Shown piece by piece: positions 57,270 to 64,000 of a stretch of 64,000 bases of DNA; the stretch's first letter is position 1, and each line of letters starts with the position of its first letter. The DNA lies in the NCBI RefSeq assembly GCF_018860425.1, contig NZ_JAHKPI010000014.1, positions 1,054,329-1,118,328 on the forward strand, written 5' to 3'. This DNA is from Marinobacter sp. F3R08 (GTDB taxonomy: Bacteria; Pseudomonadota; Gammaproteobacteria; Pseudomonadales; Oleiphilaceae). The notes under the pieces are model-generated. The model did no database searches. It was not told the DNA's origin and saw nothing but the letters and a program-made list of their open reading frames with translations. A program made the position numbers and the translations under genes.

Positions 57270-59474
57270 TCAGGATTCTGACCGGAACTGCGGTGCTTCG
57301 CTAAACCGAAACAGCTTTGCCAGGATCACGTCCGGGAATGACTGGATTCGCGTGTTGTAGATCATGGCGCTCTCGGTAAAGCTGTTCCGGAGCAGTGACA
57401 GGTAGTTTTCTGTCTCTGCCATCATCGACATGAACGTCTGAACTACCTCGTTGTTCTTCAGGTCCGGATAACCTTCGATCCGGGCCTGGAGGGCACTAGT
57501 CACCTTCTTTTCAAACTGGAGCAGCTTGTCTGTTTGGCCCTCCGAGTGCATCTCCGCCGGGTTGGTACTGCGTAACTGGGCAATGGCTTTCAGCAACTGT
57601 TTTTCGTGGGCCAGAGACGCCTTCACCACTTTCTCCAGGCTGGGCCACAGGTCATGGCGTTGCTGAAGAATGGTGTCGATATTGGCGGCGGCCCTGTCGA
57701 CGCGGTTTCTCAGGAAGACAATGTCGTTGTAGTGAAGTATTCCCGTGTAGATGAGCAGTACCACAGGTACCGCAAGGGCTGACAGGATGAGGTTGTCGGG
57801 GCTGAAGCCGCCGTCGGCAGCAAAGAGCGCGGTGGTTGAAAACAGGAACAGGCCGAGTGTCAGCGCGATGCCGGCAAAGCCACGGGCGCCACGATCCAGC
57901 ACGATCTCCTGTTCTTCTTTCCCACTGATCAGGAAAGGGGAGGTGGTATCCTGCTGAATGGTGAGGCGGTCTGGCTGGTCACGATCAAGCCCGGCAAAGC
58001 CAAGGCAATAGACATTCACGAAGGTGTCCAGGAACCGGACCGTATAGCGTCGATCGCCGCGCCGCTCCGAATGGAACCGGGGGTATTCAATCTTCGCTCC
58101 CTCGGGCTGGACCAGAACCCGGCCGTCACTGTCTTCCAGCCAGAAGGGGACCCGTTCTTCCTGATGCTCGATAACCCGCCATTTCTCATCTTTCCCGGAG
58201 CCGCGTTTTTCTTCGACCTTATAGTCAAAGGCCACGCATTTCTCGTTTTTCAACGGATCTCTGAGAGGCGGATGCCTGTCACCCACATCCACCATGGCCT
58301 TGAGTTCCGAGAGACCGAAACTCAGCCCACGCGTGCTGCTGGTCGGAACCGCTTCAATCAATCGCTTGAATTTGACGGTTCGGATCGACAGCCACAACAG
58401 CAGCAGAGCGGCGATGATACTGGCCGCTGCAAGCCCGCGACTGATCCAGATGTGCTGGTATCGTCCTTCGGGCTGGCTTGCCACGATTGCTTCAGCCGTG
58501 CTGGCGGTCTGCTCATCCAGTTCGGGGATCGGCAGGCGATTCTCGACCAGGCTCCGGAACATCCAGCGATCCAGCCAGCCGCTCGTGCTTTGGCGGATCA
58601 GCTCCTGTAGCGCCGCAACATCGGCCAACACCAGCAGAGTGCGCGAACCGGATGTGTCGATCTGGTGATAGCGGGCCTCGTAAAGGGACGCGATGGCAGA
58701 CCATTCCTGCCGGAGTTTACTGATGCCGAGCACCGAGAGGGTCCCGGACACCGCAAGGGTCATTACCAGAACGTAGACCCAGAATCGGTGGACTCTGATC
58801 AGTGGAAGCACCAGCGCTATGCCCAGAGCCAGAAGACCGGTTGCGATGGATATGCGGATGGCTGCACCGAAAAAACGGTCGCCGCTGTCTACGTCAAGGG
58901 TGTTCCGGGAAACCATGGCGGGCAGACTGAAGGTGTCGAGGCCGGCAAACGTAATCGTCGCCGTCTCGCTGTCATATTGGCCAATAACCCTGGCACTGTC
59001 ACCCGGAACGAGTGCCCATTCCGAGTAGATCTTGCGTCCGGATTGCTGGCGGTAAGTGCGGTCCAGGTTCCATTCTACGGTTTCCGGTTCGATACCCGGG
59101 GCCACGGTCACCGAGCCGGTCTTGTCGCTGAGCAGGAAGTCGGTTGCACGGGTTCCGGACTCAAGAGTGCGGGTCCTGAGATCGCCATCGGAGTCTCTGT
59201 ACTCCTCCTCCAGTTTATAACGATAGTAGACTGCCTCGGTTCCGGAGTAGGGGGTGGCCACGGTGGCGAGTCGGTCAGTTATTTCACCCGCAGTCACGTA
59301 AGGGCCAGTGGTCAGGGCGCCTACGGGTGTCTCCGGAAGCCGTTCGAGCTGGCGTGCCTCGGCGAGCTGGCGCAGACCGGTGGTCATGGCGTAGTAGCTG
59401 CCGGCCAGGCAGGCAACCGCGATGATGGTGGTGATGATCCTGCCGGGAATACTGGCTATGTTAAAGCGCCTCAT
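57270..59474 (-). CDS. GIDE-GIDE-LemA fusion membrane protein
   Basis: A 734-residue membrane protein. After an N-terminal helix (about 10-32) comes a GIDE/BAM-type domain (about 50-210; SGTEAVYYRYKLEEEYRDS, DFLLSDKTGSVTVAPG), related to the domain beside the membrane in the mitochondrial ligase MUL1. Helices and a soluble insert are followed by a second copy (about 430-560; NEKCVAFDYKVEEKRGSG, VPFWLEDSDGRVLVQPEGA), two helices (about 575-630), and a C-terminal LemA domain (about 632-734; LRNRVDRAAANIDTILQQRHDLWPSL). No RING finger is present. Stand-alone GIDE and LemA genes are often neighbours in bacteria; here they are fused. ATG 59474 replaces a longer frame with no initiation signal. Confidence 0.85.
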   Translation of the reverse strand: MRRFNIASIPGRIITTIIAVACLAGSYYAMTTGLRQLAEARQLERLPETPVGALTTGPYVTAGEITDRLATVATPYSGTEAVYYRYKLEEEYRDSDGDLRTRTLESGTRATDFLLSDKTGSVTVAPGIEPETVEWNLDRTYRQQSGRKIYSEWALVPGDSARVIGQYDSETATITFAGLDTFSLPAMVSRNTLDVDSGDRFFGAAIRISIATGLLALGIALVLPLIRVHRFWVYVLVMTLAVSGTLSVLGISKLRQEWSAIASLYEARYHQIDTSGSRTLLVLADVAALQELIRQSTSGWLDRWMFRSLVENRLPIPELDEQTASTAEAIVASQPEGRYQHIWISRGLAAASIIAALLLLWLSIRTVKFKRLIEAVPTSSTRGLSFGLSELKAMVDVGDRHPPLRDPLKNEKCVAFDYKVEEKRGSGKDEKWRVIEHQEERVPFWLEDSDGRVLVQPEGAKIEYPRFHSERRGDRRYTVRFLDTFVNVYCLGFAGLDRDQPDRLTIQQDTTSPFLISGKEEQEIVLDRGARGFAGIALTLGLFLFSTTALFAADGGFSPDNLILSALAVPVVLLIYTGILHYNDIVFLRNRVDRAAANIDTILQQRHDLWPSLEKVVKASLAHEKQLLKAIAQLRSTNPAEMHSEGQTDKLLQFEKKVTSALQARIEGYPDLKNNEVVQTFMSMMAETENYLSLLRNSFTESAMIYNTRIQSFPDVILAKLFRFSEAPQFRSES

Positions 59475-59597
59475 GGCGGGAGGGGTCCTTGTTCCGGTGT
59501 CTTTCAGGGGTGGGATTATAGAGTATGTTGCCGTTGGCAAGGACCGTTGGTTGGTATAACGTGAAAGGCTTTCCTCTGGATAAATCAGGAGTGGGTG

Positions 59598-60629
59598 ATG
59601 TCCGAATCCGAACAGTTTGCCAGTGACAACTACAGTGGTATCTGTCCCCAGGCCTGGAAAGCCATGGAGCAAGCTAACCGGGTGGATGAACCGGCCTATG
59701 GTGAAGACAGCTGGACGCAGCGGGCAGCGGATGGTCTGAGGAAGCTGTTCGATACCGACTGTGACGTTTTCTTCGTCTTCAATGGCACGGCCGCCAACTC
59801 CCTGGCCCTGGCTTCTATGGGGCAGTCATTCCACAGCGTGATCTGTCATGAACTGGCCCATATCGAAACCGATGAATGCGGCGGACCGGAGTATGCGTCC
59901 AATGGTGCCAAGCTGCTGTTGGGTCAGGGTGAGAACGGCAAGTTAACGCCTGAGAGCATCGAGCATCTGGTGACCAAGCGGACCGACATTCATTATCCCA
60001 AGCCCAAGGTACTCAGCGTCACCCAGGCCACGGAAGTGGGGACGGTCTATACGCCCGAGGAACTCAGAACCATTCGGGCGGTGGCTGATCGTCACAAACT
60101 CAGCATCCATATGGATGGTGCGCGGTTCGCCAATGCCGCAGCTGCGCTGGGCGTGCATCCGTCTGAAATCACCTGGAAGGCGGGTGTTGATGTGTTGTGC
60201 TTCTCCGGTACCAAGAACGGACTGGCGCTCGGAGAGGCCGTGGTGTTCTTCAACCGTGCCCTGGCAGAGGATTTCGAGTGGCGTTGCAAGCAGGCCGGCC
60301 AGCTGGCGTCCAAAATGCGTTATATTTCCGCGCCATGGTGTGGACTTCTTGAGGGGGATGTCTGGTTGCAGAATGCCCGCCATGCCAATGCCTGTGCCGA
60401 GCGACTTGCGAGCGGGCTGGAAGGCATGCCGGGGGTCCAGCTACGCTACCCGAGACAGGCAAACGGAGTGTTTGTGGAAATGCCGGAGACGGTGCAGACC
60501 GCACTACGGGCCCGGGGATGGCGCTTTTACAATTTTATTGGCGGCAGTGCCCGCCTGATGTGTTCCTGGGCTACGAGCAATGAACAGGTAGACCGTTTTC
60601 TGTCTGATGTGCGTGCCCTGTTACGCTAA
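59598..60629 (+). CDS. threonine aldolase/beta-eliminating lyase (Pseudomonas-type low-specificity threonine aldolase)
   Basis: A 343-residue PLP enzyme that should cleave L-threonine and related beta-hydroxy amino acids. FASDNYSGICPQAW at the start, HIETDECGGPEY, the PLP Asp in SIHMDGARFANA and the lysine in LCFSGTKNGLALGE (Lys206) are typical of the Pseudomonas-type enzyme. It is clearly a different subfamily from the LtaE-type protein at 4499-5509, so the segment carries two threonine aldolase genes. ATG 59598 follows AGGAGTGGGTG; a GTG one codon earlier is less likely. It is divergent from the GIDE-LemA gene. Confidence 0.9.
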   Translation: MSESEQFASDNYSGICPQAWKAMEQANRVDEPAYGEDSWTQRAADGLRKLFDTDCDVFFVFNGTAANSLALASMGQSFHSVICHELAHIETDECGGPEYASNGAKLLLGQGENGKLTPESIEHLVTKRTDIHYPKPKVLSVTQATEVGTVYTPEELRTIRAVADRHKLSIHMDGARFANAAAALGVHPSEITWKAGVDVLCFSGTKNGLALGEAVVFFNRALAEDFEWRCKQAGQLASKMRYISAPWCGLLEGDVWLQNARHANACAERLASGLEGMPGVQLRYPRQANGVFVEMPETVQTALRARGWRFYNFIGGSARLMCSWATSNEQVDRFLSDVRALLR

Positions 60630-60704
60630 CAACTATCGATTCGGGGACGCTGTCGTGGTATATCAGCAGCCCCAAAACCTCTAATTTTTACGGAAACAGA
60701 CGAT

Positions 60705-61271
60705 ATGCCCAGAGCCAGTGAAATCAAAAAAAACTCCGCCGTTGAATACGATGGGCGAGTGTATTTTGTGAAAGACATTGAGCGTTCAGTGCCCCAGGGT
60801 CGCGCCGGTGGCAGTCTATACCGGATGCGCCTGTACGATGTGGTGACCAACCAGAAGCTCGATGAGACGTTCAAGGATTCGGATATGCTCAACCTGGCCG
60901 ACCTCACGCGCCGGGAAGCCACCTTTTCCTACGCCGATGGCGATGAGTATGTGTTCATGGATGCGGAAGATTTTACCCAGTACAGCCTGAATCGGGAGGG
61001 CATTGCCGAAGAACTGCTGTTCATTTCTGAAGACACCCAGGGCGTGATGGTTATCCTGTTGAACGATTCGCCGGTTTCACTTGCACTTCCGCCTACGGTT
61101 GAACTGGTGATTGAGGAAACAGATCCGTCTGTCAAAGGCGGATCTGCGACGGCCAGAACCAAACCCGCCCGCTTCGCCACGGGGTTGGTGGTGCAGGTTC
61201 CTGAGCATATCTCGACCGGAGACCGTATTCGCATTAACGTGGAGGAGCGAAAGTTCCTGGGTCGCGCCTGA
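60705..61271 (+). CDS. yeiP: elongation factor P-like protein (YeiP/EfpL)
   Basis: A 188-residue paralogue of elongation factor P. It starts [17 protein letters not shown] and ends with SARNKPA-like and [14 protein letters not shown] segments matching E. coli YeiP. The tip loop of domain I reads [14 protein letters not shown], with Arg33 at the position of the modified/functional residue of EF-P, consistent with the EfpL group, which relieves ribosome stalling on proline-containing motifs. There are three beta-barrel (KOW/OB) domains. No efp-modifying gene (epmA, epmB, earP) is in the window. ATG 60705 follows ACGGAAACAGACGAT. Confidence 0.95.
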   Translation: MPRASEIKKNSAVEYDGRVYFVKDIERSVPQGRAGGSLYRMRLYDVVTNQKLDETFKDSDMLNLADLTRREATFSYADGDEYVFMDAEDFTQYSLNREGIAEELLFISEDTQGVMVILLNDSPVSLALPPTVELVIEETDPSVKGGSATARTKPARFATGLVVQVPEHISTGDRIRINVEERKFLGRA

Positions 61272-61301
61272 TCTGCAGTCGTTCTGAAGTAAGGACACCC
61301 T

Positions 61302-62492
61302 GTGAAGCCGATAGAAACAGTTAAGGTCCTGGCGGCCAGCGTGATCGCCGTTGTGGTCATGGTGGGGATTGCCCGGTTCTCCTATACGCCAATGATCCCG
61401 GAAATGGTCGCGGCACTCGGATTGAGCAAATCCGTTGTTGGCATGCTGGCAACCGTGAACTATGCCGGTTACCTGACCGGTGCGGTGCTTATTACCCGGA
61501 TCAGCGATCTCGGCCTCAAGGTGCGGCTCTATCAGCTCGGCCTGGTGGTTGCCGTGGTATCAACGGTGCTCATGGGGTATACCACCAATGTGTGGTTGTG
61601 GTTCGTACTGCGCTTTGTTTCAGGGCTGAGCACCTCTGCAGGCATGCTGCTGGGTGCCGGTCTGTTGATGAGCTGGCTGATCAAGAACAACCAGAAGTCT
61701 GAGCTCGGTGTGTTCTTTTCCGGCATCGGACTCGGGATTGTTCTTACCGCTGTGCTGGCCGAGCTGATCAAGGAGCCTTTCGCCTGGGATCAGCAATGGG
61801 TGATCTACGGACTGGTGGCCCTGGCCCTTCTGGTGCCTGCGTGGCGCTGGATGCCTGACTACCGGGCCTGTGCATTGCCCCAAACGGGGCAGGCCAATGG
61901 CGCAAACGAGCGCAGCCGGTTCATCTGGATACTGCAACTGGCCTATTTCTGTGCGGGCGTAGGGTACGTGGTAACGGCCACCTTCCTGGTGGCCATTGCT
62001 GAATCCATGCCTGAGCTTCGTGGCCAGGGCTGGCTGGTCTGGTTGATCGCCGGTTTGGCGGCTACCCCGGCCTGCTGGTTGTGGGACGTGTTTTCCCGCC
62101 GTTGGGGGCAGTGGCTGGCCTTGTATCTGGCGTATACGCTGAACTCGCTCAGTATCTTTATGCTGATCGTGAATACCAGTCTGGCCAGTGTGATGCTCAG
62201 CTCCGTGATTTATGGTGCCAGCTTTATCGGCATTGTCAGCATGATGCTGGCGATGGTGGGGCGAGTGTTCCCTGAAAATCCCTCGCGACCGATGAGCCGG
62301 CTGACCTTCAGCTACGGCATTGCGCAGATGCTGGCGCCGGCAGTGGTTGGCTATCTGGCCGACGTAGAAGGTAACTACACCAACGGGCTCTGGCTTACAC
62401 TGGTTGTCATGGCGCTGGGTGTTTTTGTTCTGCACCTGGCCCGAAAGGCTCAAGCCAGCGATGCTGGTGAGGCAACTCTGGAGAGAACATGA
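61302..62492 (+). CDS. YbfB/YjiJ-family MFS transporter
   Basis: A 396-residue twelve-helix major facilitator protein. The start VVVMVGIARFSYTPMIPEMVAALGLSKSVVGMLATVNYAGYLTGA and later LGVFFSGIGLGIVLTAV are typical of the YbfB/YjiJ family, whose substrates are mostly unknown. The start is GTG 61302 with AAGGA at 6-nt spacing. Its TGA stop overlaps the ATG of the dehydrogenase gene (ATGA), so the two are translationally coupled and probably handle the same 2-oxo/2-hydroxy acid. It may share a transcript with yeiP 30 nt upstream. Confidence 0.88.
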   Translation: MKPIETVKVLAASVIAVVVMVGIARFSYTPMIPEMVAALGLSKSVVGMLATVNYAGYLTGAVLITRISDLGLKVRLYQLGLVVAVVSTVLMGYTTNVWLWFVLRFVSGLSTSAGMLLGAGLLMSWLIKNNQKSELGVFFSGIGLGIVLTAVLAELIKEPFAWDQQWVIYGLVALALLVPAWRWMPDYRACALPQTGQANGANERSRFIWILQLAYFCAGVGYVVTATFLVAIAESMPELRGQGWLVWLIAGLAATPACWLWDVFSRRWGQWLALYLAYTLNSLSIFMLIVNTSLASVMLSSVIYGASFIGIVSMMLAMVGRVFPENPSRPMSRLTFSYGIAQMLAPAVVGYLADVEGNYTNGLWLTLVVMALGVFVLHLARKAQASDAGEATLERT

Positions 62493-63400
62493 AAGTATCC
62501 GTCATCGGCATGGGCAACGTAGGCTCAACGCTTGCGTTTGTTCTGACCCTGAAGAACATTGTTAAAGAACTGGTTCTGGTTGGACGTAGCAAAGACTCGG
62601 TCCTGGGCGATGTACTTGATCTGCGGCATGGTCAGCTGTTTGTGAACACGCCTGCGCAGGTTACTGCCGGAACCATTGGTGATACCGCCGGCTCGGATGT
62701 CATTGCGGTCTGCGCATCGGTCCCAACGCCGAAAAATATGAGCAGTCGCCTGGAGCTCGCACAGGGCAACGTCAGGTTGATGAAAGACATGATGCCCGAG
62801 CTTGCTCGCCTGTCGCCCGGCTGCAAAATTGTCATGGTGTCGAACCCGGTGGACGTTCTGGTGCATTATGCCCTGGCGTTTGGTGATTTCCGCCCGAATC
62901 AGGTTATTGGTACCGGCACCCTGGTGGATTCGTCCCGGTTCCGTCAGTTGCTGGCGGAAGAGCTTCGCATCCATACCGAAGATATCCGGGCGTACATTCT
63001 GGGTGAGCATGGTGACAGCCAGTTTCCGGCCATGAGTTGTGCGGATGTTGGCGGTGAAATGCTTGATCCCACACCGGGTCGCTACGCCCTCTTTGAACGC
63101 GCCTCCCGCGCGGGTTTCGAGGTTCTCAAGCACAAAGGGTGTACCAACTATGCCGTAGCACTGGCGGCGGCAGAGATCATCGATTGCATCGCCACGGACG
63201 CAAAACATACGCTTCCGGTCAGTCTCAAGGTGGATGGTTTTCTTGGTGTTGACGATGTTTGCCTGAGCCTTCCGGCCGTTATTGGCAGCAACGGTATTGA
63301 GCGGGTCCTGCACCCGAAATTGAACGAGAGGGAGCAGGCTGCGTTCCTTCACAGCGCAGGCGTTGTCAGGGACGTTATTGCTTCATCAAAGCCGGATTGA
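62489..63400 (+). CDS. lactate/malate dehydrogenase-family protein with NADP-like cofactor loop
   Basis: A 303-residue LDH/MDH-fold enzyme. The Rossmann motif GMGNVGST (7-14), Arg87, Asp147, Arg150 (TLVDSSRF) and the catalytic His174 in LGEHGDS are all present. Two points are unusual. First, the end of strand beta-2 reads LVLVGRSKDS, where NAD enzymes have an acidic residue, so NADP is the more likely cofactor. Second, the substrate-specificity loop (ASVPTPKNMSSR, 76-87) has neither the Gln of LDH nor the Arg of MDH at the expected place. Its substrate is therefore probably another 2-oxo acid. It overlaps the MFS gene upstream by ATGA. Confidence 0.85.
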   Translation: MKVSVIGMGNVGSTLAFVLTLKNIVKELVLVGRSKDSVLGDVLDLRHGQLFVNTPAQVTAGTIGDTAGSDVIAVCASVPTPKNMSSRLELAQGNVRLMKDMMPELARLSPGCKIVMVSNPVDVLVHYALAFGDFRPNQVIGTGTLVDSSRFRQLLAEELRIHTEDIRAYILGEHGDSQFPAMSCADVGGEMLDPTPGRYALFERASRAGFEVLKHKGCTNYAVALAAAEIIDCIATDAKHTLPVSLKVDGFLGVDDVCLSLPAVIGSNGIERVLHPKLNEREQAAFLHSAGVVRDVIASSKPD

Positions 63401-63411
63401 GAGGATGTTCC

Positions 63412-63915
63412 ATGTCTGATAGACCTTCCAGGCCGGTGTCTGCCTCTGCCATAGAGAAGCACGTCTACAAAGTTTTCCCGAACGACATGAATGCTCACAA
63501 CACGGTGTTCGGGGGCATGATCATGGCGAAGTGCGACCGGCTGGCTCTGGTGGTTGCAGAGCGGCACTCCGCGCACGTATGTGTGACGGCGGCTGTCGAT
63601 TCGATCCACTTCAGGGCCCCTGCCAAGGGCAATGATACCTTGCTGTTCAGCCTGGCCCTCAATCGAAGCTGGGGGTCTTCCATGGAAATTGGCGCCAGGG
63701 TTGAAGCCGAGAACAGTTACACCGGAGATACCCGGCACATCCTCTCGGCTTTTTTTACGTTTGTGGCTCTCGATGAAAATGACAGGCCGGTGGATGTGCC
63801 GGAAGTTCGGCCAGAGACCGCTGAGCAGAGGCGTCGGTATGACAATGCCCAGATCCGGCGAGAGGGCCGTCTCAGTACCCGAGACCAGTTGGCAAGGTCT
63901 GGTGGGAAGCCCTGA
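63412..63915 (+). CDS. acyl-CoA thioesterase (hotdog fold, YciA-like)
   Basis: A 167-residue hotdog-fold acyl-CoA hydrolase. The active helix region reads NDMNAHNTVFGGMIMAKCDRLALVVAERH, equivalent to the N/D-x-x-G-x-x-F-G-G-x-x-x-x-x-x-D pattern of YciA/BACH thioesterases, with the catalytic Asp in KCDRLA. VDSIHFRAPAKGND is also typical. ATG 63412 is preceded by GAGAGGATGTTCC; the longer frame overlaps the dehydrogenase stop. It probably ends the yeiP-MFS-LDH-thioesterase cluster, with 11 nt separating it from the dehydrogenase. Its end overlaps a convergent kinase gene. Confidence 0.9.
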   Translation: MSDRPSRPVSASAIEKHVYKVFPNDMNAHNTVFGGMIMAKCDRLALVVAERHSAHVCVTAAVDSIHFRAPAKGNDTLLFSLALNRSWGSSMEIGARVEAENSYTGDTRHILSAFFTFVALDENDRPVDVPEVRPETAEQRRRYDNAQIRREGRLSTRDQLARSGGKP

Positions 63916-64000
63916 GCAAGGCGTCAAGATCGGCCTGACTGGGCAGGGACGTAAAGGCGCCGGCGCGGGTCACCGCATGGGCGCCGCAGGCACTGGCGAA
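63872..64000 (-). CDS. PfkB-family carbohydrate kinase, C-terminal fragment (cut by window edge)
   Basis: The last 42 codons of a minus-strand gene continue off the right end of the window. They read FASACGAHAVTRAGAFTSLP, then QADLDALL, then the stop TGA at 63872-63874. The AxxACGAxAVTRxGA pattern is the C-terminal helix of PfkB/ribokinase-family sugar kinases (fructokinase or ketogluconate kinase type). The final 44 nt overlap the end of the convergent thioesterase gene. The catalytic part is outside the window, so the substrate cannot be assigned. Confidence 0.75.
   Translation of the reverse strand, partial: FASACGAHAVTRAGAFTSLPSQADLDALLRASHQTLPTGLGY

Noticed and set aside
58665..59564. 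299-codon plus-strand frame opposite the GIDE-LemA gene
   Set aside because: It is antisense to clearly conserved domains, its product matches nothing recognisable and it lacks an initiation signal.
1..64000. Mobile element, prophage or genomic island boundary
   Set aside because: I saw no transposase, integrase, phage gene, tRNA or long direct repeat pair; only the coding repeat in the FecR gene and short hairpins are present.

Overview
The window looks like a chromosome segment from a marine gammaproteobacterium, most likely Marinobacter or a close relative. This is an inference from the mix of protein families, the fairly high GC content and gene style; no rRNA or other taxonomic marker is present. 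I found no tRNA, rRNA, CRISPR array, insertion sequence or prophage. It is gene-dense accessory metabolism: uptake systems, small-molecule enzymes, c-di-GMP proteins, and many local regulators (five LysR, one AraC, one PucR), usually beside the transporter or enzyme they probably control.

Layout. 1-6.1 kb: a small hypothetical protein, a TRAP transporter (dctPQM, minus strand) behind a sigma-54-like promoter, a patatin phospholipase, an LtaE-type threonine aldolase and a YqeY protein. 6.2-16.8 kb: a secreted PHB-depolymerase-like esterase, a VWA/DnaJ pair, a family 3 binding protein, a VOC enzyme with divergent LysR, SEC-C and DUF3010 proteins, an MBL hydrolase, a very short 2OG-Fe(II) oxygenase, MtgA, and a convergent NADAR / nucleoside deoxyribosyltransferase pair. 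16.9-26.5 kb: two diguanylate cyclases, a DMT exporter with divergent LysR, a DsbA-family protein, and a codB-pucR-codA operon with a sigma-54 promoter and NtrC-like half-sites. 26.6-34.7 kb: an operon encoding a TIM-barrel isomerase, a membrane di-iron desaturase/hydroxylase and a SsuABC/TauABC-type ABC transporter, preceded by an exact sigma-54 promoter and an NtrC-type dyad, then a homocysteine methyltransferase and a DUF1127 protein. 34.9-49.9 kb: more LysR/DMT/CPA2/BCCT/MFS transport genes, a nitroreductase, a zinc metallopeptidase, NnrU, AraC and ovoA (ovothiol synthesis). 50-56 kb: a two-partner-secretion TpsB porin divergent from a FecR protein with about 21 copies of an acidic octapeptide, followed by a CHASE2-PAS-GGDEF-EAL protein. 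56.3-64 kb: DUF2750, a crotonase, a GIDE-GIDE-LemA fusion, a second threonine aldolase, EF-P-like YeiP, an MFS transporter translationally coupled to an LDH-like dehydrogenase, a thioesterase, and the 3' end of a PfkB kinase cut by the window edge.

How parts fit together. Two minus-strand operons, codB-pucR-codA and the isomerase-desaturase-ABC operon, share a promoter architecture (TGGCAC-N5-TTGC plus upstream TGCAC/GTGCA dyads or half-sites) that implies induction under nitrogen limitation. The first would scavenge a cytosine-like base. The second may import and oxidise an unidentified nitrogenous compound, and it is my best candidate for an undescribed pathway. The TpsB/FecR-repeat/CHASE2 cluster is the second candidate, a possible envelope-sensing and surface-protein module linked to c-di-GMP.

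Limits: all family assignments are from reading translations and remembered motifs; no database search was run. Start codons were chosen from Shine-Dalgarno sequences and family lengths, and several differ from the longest possible reading frame.
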